Source of the DNA: Akkermansia muciniphila
GTDB taxonomy: Bacteria; Verrucomicrobiota; Verrucomicrobiia; Verrucomicrobiales; V1-33
NCBI GenBank assembly: GCA_943331195.2
Contig: CALQKQ020000087.1
Span: forward strand, 1-10,581
Length of the DNA: 10,581 nucleotides
Direction of reading: 5' to 3'
This document shows positions 1 to 5,777 of this stretch, one piece after another. The stretch's first letter is position 1, and every line of letters starts with the position of its first letter. The translations under genes and the position numbers were made by a program. The notes beneath the pieces are model-generated. The model was not told the DNA's origin, ran no database searches, and worked only from the letters and a program-made list of their open reading frames with translations.

Positions 1-1
1 A

Positions 2-565
2 ACACTCGCCGCAAACACTCCTCCCTGGCCTACAAAACCCCCTTCCAATTCGAATCAAACCTCTCTCAAAATAACTGATTTTTTTGGTCCATATATCAGT
101 TGCATCTCAGAAGCCACGGCGGAATCCATGCAGGACATTGTGTGGCTGATCCAAACCGATCGCATGGGCCTGCGCGAGTTGATCGTGAAGCTGCGCCATT
201 CCGCAGCGATGATTATCGGAAATGTCGTTCTTAACATCGAGGTGAAGCCGCCCCAGTTCGCGAACCGCCCTTTATCGCTCTTGTTTCGGCGGCATTTCTT
301 TTTCGCCTTCAAAGAGACCTTAAATAATATTCGCAAACACGCCGGTGCCACTAACGTCGCCATTGTTATCGACATCAGCGCGCTCACCCTCAAATTGACG
401 GTGCAGGACGACGGCAAAGGGTTCGAGTCCACTGCCCCTGCTCATGGAGGACAGGGACTGGCGAACTTGCAGCAGAGGGCGGTGCTTTTGCAGGGCACTT
501 GCCAAGTGGATAGCACACCCGACCAAGGCACGACGGTTCGCTTTGAAGTCGACCTTCGCGCCTAG
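2..565 (+). CDS. Sensor histidine kinase, C-terminal part (DegS/NarX type), 5' end outside window
   Basis: The reading frame is open to the window edge, so the true start lies outside; the first ATG in frame, at 128, is internal. Seen in sequence, numbering from that Met: the end of a dimerisation helix with the family phrase SMQDIVWLIQ, an N box (FKETLNNIRKHA, about residues 61-72), a G1 box (DDGKGF, 94-99), a G2 box (GGQGLANLQQRA, 107-118) and a closing GTTVRFEVDL. These are the ATP-binding landmarks of HATPase_c in the HisKA_3 family. The phospho-accepting His box would lie just upstream and is not visible, nor is any sensor domain. Kinases of this class normally phosphorylate a NarL/LuxR-type response regulator, but none follows here. 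Codon use (C-ending) differs from the G-rich block downstream. The family call is firm; the signal sensed is unknown. Confidence 0.9.
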   Translation, partial: TLAANTPPWPTKPPSNSNQTSLKITDFFGPYISCISEATAESMQDIVWLIQTDRMGLRELIVKLRHSAAMIIGNVVLNIEVKPPQFANRPLSLLFRRHFFFAFKETLNNIRKHAGATNVAIVIDISALTLKLTVQDDGKGFESTAPAHGGQGLANLQQRAVLLQGTCQVDSTPDQGTTVRFEVDLRA

Positions 566-880
566 GGGAAACGTTCGCCTCATTCGTGCCCATCCATCGT
601 TGCGATGGCCCACGGGGCGGTGAAGTGCGCTAGATTTGTGGACCAAAAGCCACGAAGCGCAAGCATTACCCAAAAACCACGTTTTACCTACACCGCCGCA
701 TGCAAAGCTCGGGCCCTTGAATCCTCGACTTTGGCAAGCCCGTGAGCGGAGTCGCGCAGGAAGTCTCATTCATGCGCGAGGTCCTCCACCGCAGGTGCTG
801 CCACCGTCCGCCGGAGCGCGGCACCGCAGCGCGCGGGAGGGGCGATCCCGGGGAGCTTGTCCAGGAAGCGTAGGCACATT

Positions 881-897
881 CCTGAAGTAATTTCAGG
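881..897. promoter_or_regulatory. Palindrome CCTGAA-N5-TTCAGG, possible operator
   Basis: Two perfect 6-base arms (881-886 and 892-897) flank a 5-base centre. It sits about 50 bases upstream of the promoter candidate, a suitable place for an activator site. Nothing links it to a particular regulator. A second GC-rich inverted repeat (GGCCC/GGGCC, 902-913) follows directly. Confidence 0.3.
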
Positions 898-944
898 GCT
901 TGGCCCGGGGGCCTTTGCTGGGGGGCGAGCCATGCAAGCCTTGG

Positions 945-973
945 TTGCGTTTGGGCGGTGGCCGGGTTATTAT
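945..973 (+). promoter_or_regulatory. Sigma-70-like promoter candidate
   Basis: TTGCGT (945-950) and TATTAT (968-973) are separated by 17 bases. The -10 element differs from TATAAT at one position and the -35 keeps TTG. This is one of the few AT-rich spots in the gap and would give a transcript starting near 980, about 170 bases before the P-loop gene. Assigned by eye only. Confidence 0.4.
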
Positions 974-985
974 TCAAAACGATAC

Positions 986-1028
986 AACCTGAGCGGCGAA
1001 AAATGCCAGGCCGCTTTCGTTGCAGGTT
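986..1028 (+). promoter_or_regulatory. Bipartite hairpin in the predicted 5' leader
   Basis: AACCTG (986-991) pairs with CAGGTT (1023-1028), and AGCGGC (992-997) pairs with GCCGCT (1010-1015). This makes a 12-pair stem broken by a 7-base bulge (1016-1022), with a 12-base loop. It starts a few bases after the predicted transcription start, so it may affect mRNA stability or translation. It matches no riboswitch family known to me. Confidence 0.35.
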
Positions 1029-1049
1029 TACTAAATCGATAGAAATGCC

Positions 1050-1154
1050 ATGATAGCGACCTCCATGATGATTTTGATGTCGGACTCGGCGGCGGCCCCG
1101 GCACTGGTTTGGGCGGAGCGGGGCGGATGGTTTTCTTTCCAGGAGCTGCTATGA
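1050..1154 (+). CDS. Possible 34-aa leader peptide overlapping the next start codon
   Basis: ATG at 1050 opens a 34-codon frame ending in TGA at 1152-1154, which overlaps the ATG of the next gene in a classic ATGA junction. The N-terminus is methionine-rich and hydrophobic (MIATSMMILM) and the rest has no known motif. No clear Shine-Dalgarno sequence precedes it, and an in-frame TAA at 1032-1034 marks its upstream limit. Its codons already have the G-ending style of the operon. It could be a translated leader that couples to the P-loop gene, or chance. No homologue is known to me. Confidence 0.3.
   Translation: MIATSMMILMSDSAAAPALVWAERGGWFSFQELL
1141..1145 (+). promoter_or_regulatory. Shine-Dalgarno AGGAG for the P-loop gene
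   Basis: AGGAG followed by a 5-base spacer precedes ATG 1151. This decides the start: an in-frame ATG at 1109 gives a 14-residue longer protein but lacks such a site. Confidence 0.7.
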
Positions 1155-1858
1155 ATGCGTTCGCAACCCCAGGGCACCTCAGGGCGCGGCGGCGCGGGTC
1201 GGATGCGGCGTCTGCGCCGGAGGCTTTGCCGGACGGGAGCGGAGGGCGGTGCCGCATCGTGTTGACGGGCGGGCCGGGGGGCGGCAAGACGACGGCGGCG
1301 GACCTGTTTCGCCGGGAATTGGGGGAGCGGGTGGTCATTGTACCGGAGGCGGCGACGATGGTTTTTTCGGGGGGATTTCCGCGCTGCAAGGAGCCGTCGC
1401 AGGTGGTGGCGGCGCAGCGGGCTATTTTCCACGTGCAGCGCAACTTGGAGGACGTGCAGTCGGCGCGCTATCCGGGGCGGATTTTGCTGTGCGATCGGGG
1501 GACGGTGGATGGGGCGGCCTACTGGCCAGGGGCAGCCGAGGGCTTTTTTGAGGCGCTGGGGACGACCTTGGAGGCGGAGTTGGGGCGCTACGATGGGGTG
1601 ATTTTTTTTGAGAGCGCGGCTGCGGGAGGGCTGAGCATTGAGGGGGGCAATCCGGTGCGCCAAGAGAGCCTGGAGGAGGCCGCCGCGCTGGACGGCAAGC
1701 TGCGGGAGCTGTGGGAGGGCCATGCGAACTTCATCCTGGTGCGGCATCACGCCTCCTTCCTGCGCAAGATCAGCTTAGGTTTGGCGGAATTGGACGCGAT
1801 GATCGACGGCCTGGTGACCTGTCAGGGGCCGCCAGGGGCGGGAGCGGAGATGTGCTAA
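1151..1858 (+). CDS. AAA_28-type P-loop NTPase (NadR/TTD14-like kinase fold)
   Basis: 235 residues. After about 33 variable residues come a P-loop strand and Walker A (TGGPGGGKTT, residues 39-48, K46) and a PEAAT strand (65-69). A Walker B-like strand with the family's DRG motif follows (ILLCDRGTVDG, 111-121), then the segment LSIEGGNPVRQESLEEAAALD (161-181) and a C-terminal strand with VRHH. The order matches AAA_28 (PF13521), which is related to the NadR ribosylnicotinamide-kinase domain and eukaryotic TTD14. Bacterial stand-alone members have no settled function; a small-molecule kinase or a nucleotide switch are both possible. It is probably cytoplasmic, since no signal peptide or membrane helix is visible. 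The start follows a good Shine-Dalgarno. ppsA begins 41 bases after its stop, so co-transcription and a regulatory link to PEP synthase are plausible but unproven. Confidence 0.85.
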   Translation: MNAFATPGHLRARRRGSDAASAPEALPDGSGGRCRIVLTGGPGGGKTTAADLFRRELGERVVIVPEAATMVFSGGFPRCKEPSQVVAAQRAIFHVQRNLEDVQSARYPGRILLCDRGTVDGAAYWPGAAEGFFEALGTTLEAELGRYDGVIFFESAAAGGLSIEGGNPVRQESLEEAAALDGKLRELWEGHANFILVRHHASFLRKISLGLAELDAMIDGLVTCQGPPGAGAEMC

Positions 1859-1880
1859 AAAAGGCATTCTCTACAGGCAT

Positions 1881-1899
1881 TTTTAACTTTTTTCCTTTT
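1881..1899 (+). promoter_or_regulatory. T-rich leader without Shine-Dalgarno before ppsA
   Basis: The 41-base gap before ATG 1900 ends in an almost pure T/C tract and has no purine-rich ribosome site. An AGGCATT direct repeat (1862-1868 and 1875-1881) lies just upstream. Initiation may rely on an unstructured, pyrimidine-rich leader or on coupling with the upstream gene. Confidence 0.45.
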
Positions 1900-4326
1900 A
1901 TGAATGACCCCGTGGCTCCGATTTACATCAAATGGTTTAGCGAGATTAGCCTGGCCGATCTTGCGGAGGTGGGGGGAAAAAATGCTTCGCTGGGGGAGCT
2001 GGTGCGGGAGCTTTCGGCGGCGGGGGTGCGGGTGCCAGATGGCTTTGCGATCACGGCGGAGGCGTATCGCTATTTCCTGCGGGAGGCGGGGTTGGAGAGT
2101 CGCTTGCGGGGGATTTTAGCGGGTTTGGATACGGGGAATGTGGCGGGCTTGGCGGCCTGCGGGGCGGCCCTGCGGGGGGCGATGGGGCAGGCGGAGCTGC
2201 CGGAGGATTTGGCGGCGGCGATTGTGGCGGCGTATCACAAGCTGTGCGGGGCGGAGGAGGTGGCGGTGGCGGTGCGTTCTTCGGCCACGGCGGAGGATTT
2301 GCCTGGGGCCAGCTTTGCGGGGCAGCAGGAGACGTTTTTGAATGTGGTGGGTGCAGAGGCCCTGCTGCGGGCCTGCCGGAGGTGTTTGGCGTCGCTGTTT
2401 ACGGATCGGGCGATCAGCTACCGGGTGGACCAGGGTTTTGATCATTTGGAGGTGGCCCTGAGCATCGGGGTGCAGCGGATGGTGCGATCGGATTTGGGCT
2501 GCGCGGGGGTGATTTTTACGATTGATACGGAGACGGGGTTTCGGGAGGCGGTGCGGGTGAGTGCGGCCTATGGCTTGGGAGAAAATGTGGTGCAGGGGAC
2601 GGTGACGCCGGATGAGTATGTGGTTTTTAAGCCAACCTTGCGGACGGGGCACCGGCCGATTTTGCAGAAGGTGTTGGGGAGCAAGGAGTATCGGCTGGGT
2701 TTGGGGAGCGGGGACGGGGCGAGGGTGGAGAATGTGGCGGTTCCGGCGGAGGAGCGGGCGCGCTGGGCGCTTTCCGACGACGAGGTGCTGCAATTGGCGC
2801 GCTGGGCCTGCCAGGTGGAGGACCACTATTCGGCGGTGCGGGGGCAGGCGGTGCCGATGGATTTGGAGTGGGCCAAGGATGGGCTGACGGGGGAACTGTT
2901 CTTTTTGCAGGCGCGGCCGGAAACGGTGCAGGCGCAGCGCGACCTGGGGGTGTTGGAATCCTATCACTTATTGCAGCGCGGCGCGGTGTTGGCGCAGGGG
3001 CAGAGCGTGGGTGGGGCGATCGCCACGGGCCGGGTGCGCCTGATCCGGAGCGCGGCGGGAATTGCCCAGTTTCAAGAGGGGGAGATTTTGGTGACGGACA
3101 AGACGGATCCGGATTGGCAGCCGATCATGAAGAAGGCGGCGGCCATTGTGACCAATCGGGGAGGGCGCACCTGCCATGCGGCCATCGTGAGCCGCGAGCT
3201 GGGGGTGCCGGCGGTGGTGGGGACGGGGCAGGGCACGGAGGCGCTGCAGGACGGGCAGATGGTCACGGTGAGTTGTGCGGAGGGGGGCGCTGGCTTCGTG
3301 TATGAGGGGGCGCTGGCGTTTACGGTGGAGCGCACCGATCTGAAAGCGCTGGGGGAGCCCCGCACTCAGGTGATGTTGAACTTGGCCAATCCGGAGCAGG
3401 CGTTTGGGCTTTCCTTTCTTCCCTGCCAGGGGGTGGGGCTGGCGCGCATGGAGTTCATCATCAGCAACTTCATCAAGATCCATCCGCTCGCGCTGTTGGA
3501 TTTTGCGCAGTTGGCGGACTTGGAGGCGAAGGCGGAGATCGCGCGGCTGACGGCGGGCTATGCAGACAAGCCGGAGTTTTTTGTGGATCGGTTGGCGCAG
3601 GGGGTGGCCATGATCGCGGGGGCGTTTTATCCCAAGGACGTGATTTTGCGTTTGAGCGACTTCAAGACGAACGAGTACGCCAACTTAGTGGGTGGTCGGG
3701 CGTATGAGCCAGCGGAGGAGAATCCGATGATGGGTTTTCGGGGGGCGAGCCGCTATTATCATCCGCGTTATCAAGCTGGCTTTGCTCTGGAGTGCCGCGC
3801 GGTGCAGCGGGTGCGCCAGGACATGGGGCTGCGCAATCTGAAGGTGATGATTCCGTTTTGCCGCACGGTGGAGGAGGGCCTGCGGGTGCAGGCGGAGATG
3901 GCCAAGCACGGGTTGGAGCGGGGGCGGGACGGGCTGGAGGTGTATGTGATGTGCGAAATTCCCAGCAATGTGATTTTGGCGGCGGAATTTTGCCAGATTT
4001 TCGACGGGTTTAGCATTGGTTCGAACGACCTCACGCAGTTGATTTTGGGAGTGGACCGGGACAGCGCGATTGTGGCCCCGCTTTTTGACGAGCGGAATCC
4101 TGCGGTGATGAAGATGATTGCGGAGGTCATCGCCATTTGCCGGGCGCAGGGACGCAAGGTGGGGATCTGCGGGCAGGCACCCAGCGACTATCCGGAATTT
4201 GCCTCCTTTTTGGTGCAGCAGGGGATCGACAGCATTTCGCTGAATCCGGACACGGTATTGCGCACGCGGCTGGCAATTTTGCAGGAGGAGGAGGCGATGA
4301 GAGGGGGGCGGTCGGCGAGTCCCTGA
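1900..4326 (+). CDS. ppsA: Phosphoenolpyruvate synthase (pyruvate, water dikinase)
   Basis: 808 residues, close to the usual PpsA length. It makes PEP, AMP and phosphate from pyruvate, ATP and water, feeding gluconeogenesis in the cytoplasm. The N-terminal ATP-grasp domain (about 20-350) contains GGKNASLGEL, VRSSATAEDLPGASFAG and FLQARPET. The swivelling phosphohistidine domain (about 385-470) has GGRTCHAAIVSRELGVPAVVG with catalytic H426. The C-terminal TIM barrel (about 485-800) has MGFRGASRYY, the signature SIGSNDLTQLILGVDRDS and GICGQAPSD with C757. T424, two residues before the histidine, matches the Thr that the PSRP regulatory kinase modifies in enterobacterial enzymes, so that control mode is possible; no PSRP gene is in view. 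ATG 1900 was chosen because family homology begins directly after it (IYIKWF); in-frame codons further upstream run inside the previous gene. All catalytic residues look intact. Confidence 0.97.
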   Translation: MNDPVAPIYIKWFSEISLADLAEVGGKNASLGELVRELSAAGVRVPDGFAITAEAYRYFLREAGLESRLRGILAGLDTGNVAGLAACGAALRGAMGQAELPEDLAAAIVAAYHKLCGAEEVAVAVRSSATAEDLPGASFAGQQETFLNVVGAEALLRACRRCLASLFTDRAISYRVDQGFDHLEVALSIGVQRMVRSDLGCAGVIFTIDTETGFREAVRVSAAYGLGENVVQGTVTPDEYVVFKPTLRTGHRPILQKVLGSKEYRLGLGSGDGARVENVAVPAEERARWALSDDEVLQLARWACQVEDHYSAVRGQAVPMDLEWAKDGLTGELFFLQARPETVQAQRDLGVLESYHLLQRGAVLAQGQSVGGAIATGRVRLIRSAAGIAQFQEGEILVTDKTDPDWQPIMKKAAAIVTNRGGRTCHAAIVSRELGVPAVVGTGQGTEALQDGQMVTVSCAEGGAGFVYEGALAFTVERTDLKALGEPRTQVMLNLANPEQAFGLSFLPCQGVGLARMEFIISNFIKIHPLALLDFAQLADLEAKAEIARLTAGYADKPEFFVDRLAQGVAMIAGAFYPKDVILRLSDFKTNEYANLVGGRAYEPAEENPMMGFRGASRYYHPRYQAGFALECRAVQRVRQDMGLRNLKVMIPFCRTVEEGLRVQAEMAKHGLERGRDGLEVYVMCEIPSNVILAAEFCQIFDGFSIGSNDLTQLILGVDRDSAIVAPLFDERNPAVMKMIAEVIAICRAQGRKVGICGQAPSDYPEFASFLVQQGIDSISLNPDTVLRTRLAILQEEEAMRGGRSASP

Positions 4327-4340
4327 GCCGGGGTGAGCGG

Positions 4341-4360
4341 TTTTTTTTTTGTCCTTTTTT
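4341..4360 (+). promoter_or_regulatory. T10 and T6 tracts in the ppsA-USP gap
   Basis: Ten T residues (4341-4350), then GTCC and six more T, lie just before ATG 4368, with no Shine-Dalgarno. A weak CGGC/GCCG stem (4313-4330) overlaps the ppsA stop but is 10 bases away from the T run. This could be a leaky terminator that tunes expression of the downstream genes, or another SD-less leader like that of ppsA. Confidence 0.4.
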
Positions 4361-4367
4361 AAAAACT

Positions 4368-5771
4368 ATGAAGTCATCTCCTTCTCTTCCGATTCTGTGT
4401 GGCACGGATTTTTCGACGGCGGCGGCGGCGGCGGGGGAGGTGGGGGCGGCGTTGGCGGTGCGTCTGAAGGTTCCGCTTTTGTTGGTGCACGCCTGTCAGG
4501 TGTTGTTGGAGGGAGCGGAATTGGATTCGTATGATCGGGCGATTGCGGTGTGGCGGGAGCGGCTGCGGGTGGAGGGGGAGCGGCTGCGGGGCTTAGGAGC
4601 GGAGGTGGAGGAGATTTTGGCGTTCGATGCGCCGGACGTGGCCTTGGTGCAGGTGGCGCGAGAACGGGAAGTGCGCTTATTGGTGGTGTCCTCGGTGGGG
4701 CGGCGGGCGCGCTCGCGCTGGTTGTGGGGGAGCGTGGCGGAGCGGGTGGCGGAGTCGGCGCCGGTGGCGACTTTGGTGGTGCGCGAGGCGGGGCCGTGGG
4801 TGGGATGGGCTCGGGGGGAGCGGGCGCTGCGGGTCTTTGTGGGGGTGGATTTCAGCCGCAGTGCCGAGGCGGCGCTGCAGTGGGTTGGGGGGCGGCGGGA
4901 GCTGGGGGCTTGCGAGGTGACGGTGGGCCATGTGGATTGGCCGCCGGAGGAGGCGGCGCGCTTGGGGGTAGAGGGTCCCCTGGGCTTGGCGGGGAGTAAT
5001 TCAGCTTCGGTGCAGAGTTTGTTGGAGCGCGATCTTCGGGCTAAGGTGGAGCGCTGGTTAGGGGCGGGGGAGGTGAAGCTTTGGGTGCGGGGAAATTTGG
5101 GGCGGACGGACTTGCCTTTGGTGGCGATGGCGGAGGCGAGTGCGGCGGATGTGGCGGTGGTGGGGACGCACCAGGTGCAGGGCTTGGCGCGGCTGGGGCA
5201 GGTTTCGGTGTCGCGGGGGGTGTTGCATCGGGCGGCGATGAGTGTGGCCTGTGTGCCTGCGGGGGCGGCGGCGCGCGTGCCTGGGCCGCTTTTTCGGGCG
5301 TGCCTGCGTGTGTTGGTGGCGGTTGATTTGGCGGAGCCCTATGGGTTTGCGGTTCCGTATGGCTACGCGATTGTGCAGCCTGGGGGCACGGTGCGGCTGC
5401 TGCACCATCGGCTGCCGTCGATGCTGCCGGATGGGGAGGAGGGGCTCGAGGAATGGGGTAAAGAAAGGATTGAGGGGGGGGCCGAAGGGGAGGAGGGGGA
5501 CGAGGGGAGGAAGGGCTTGGAGGGGCGCTTGCGGGAGTTGATTCCGGAGGAGGCGGCGGGGCGAAGTTTGCGGAGTGAGGTGGAGATCACGGTGGGCTGG
5601 GAGACGGCGGAGGCGATTTGCGCGGCGGCGGAGCGGTTTGCGGCGGACGTGGTGTGCATCGGTGCCCACAGTCGCCCGGGATTCACCGCGCGGGCGCAGG
5701 GATCGGTGGCCCTTGCGGTGCTGCGGCAGAGCCGGCGTCCGGTGTTGGTGGTGTGGCCCCCGGCTGATTAG
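4368..5771 (+). CDS. Triple universal stress protein (three tandem USP domains)
   Basis: 467 residues holding three Usp domains at about 7-138, 153-298 and 312-465. Each opens with a strand plus Asp (LCGTDFS, VFVGVDFS, VLVAVDLA) and ends with a glycine loop and a hydrophobic strand. Domain 1 has GSVAERV (121-127) and ATLVV. Domain 2 has VGTHQVQG and RLGQVSVSRGVL, where the usual GS is changed. Domain 3 has IGAHSRPG and QGSVALAVL (444-452), then PVLVV. The loops of domains 1 and 3 look ATP-binding competent; domain 2 looks degenerate. Domain 3 also carries an acidic, glycine-rich insert (about 355-390) coded by an almost pure purine run. USPs are cytoplasmic stress, energy or ligand sensors, mostly one or two domains long, so three is unusual. 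ATG 4368 fits the start of domain 1. The gene lies between ppsA and the ion pump and is probably co-transcribed with both. Its ligand is unknown. Confidence 0.9.
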   Translation: MKSSPSLPILCGTDFSTAAAAAGEVGAALAVRLKVPLLLVHACQVLLEGAELDSYDRAIAVWRERLRVEGERLRGLGAEVEEILAFDAPDVALVQVAREREVRLLVVSSVGRRARSRWLWGSVAERVAESAPVATLVVREAGPWVGWARGERALRVFVGVDFSRSAEAALQWVGGRRELGACEVTVGHVDWPPEEAARLGVEGPLGLAGSNSASVQSLLERDLRAKVERWLGAGEVKLWVRGNLGRTDLPLVAMAEASAADVAVVGTHQVQGLARLGQVSVSRGVLHRAAMSVACVPAGAAARVPGPLFRACLRVLVAVDLAEPYGFAVPYGYAIVQPGGTVRLLHHRLPSMLPDGEEGLEEWGKERIEGGAEGEEGDEGRKGLEGRLRELIPEEAAGRSLRSEVEITVGWETAEAICAAAERFAADVVCIGAHSRPGFTARAQGSVALAVLRQSRRPVLVVWPPAD

Positions 5772-5777
5772 AACATT

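Larger units (their letters stand above)
566..1049. other. Gap without a convincing gene; probable control region of the downstream operon
   Basis: Open frames in this stretch give proline- and arginine-rich translations with no recognisable domain and look like chance reading of high-GC DNA. A short hairpin (CCATCG/CGATGG, 594-608) follows the kinase stop by 28 bases but has no T run, so it is a poor terminator. The second half holds a palindrome (881-897), a promoter candidate (945-973) and a leader hairpin (986-1028). No decayed response regulator was recognised. Confidence 0.5.

Noticed and set aside
594..608. Hairpin after the histidine kinase as a terminator
   Set aside because: The stem CCATCG/CGATGG has no following T run, so intrinsic termination is not supported.
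320..769. Minus-strand frame with a Walker-A-like string (ACGGVGKTWFLGN) near 640-700
   Set aside because: It resembles the P-loop of RepA-like ATPases, but no neighbouring domain sequence fits, the frame runs antisense through the histidine kinase, and the flanking translation looks random. Worth a blastx, but not callable.
2116..2967. 283-codon minus-strand open frame inside ppsA
   Set aside because: Arg/His/Pro-rich antisense shadow caused by the G-ending codon bias; ppsA on the plus strand is certain here.
4418..4432. Five GGC triplets as a repeat locus
   Set aside because: It codes for an alanine run in the USP start and is too short to be more than a local consequence of codon bias.
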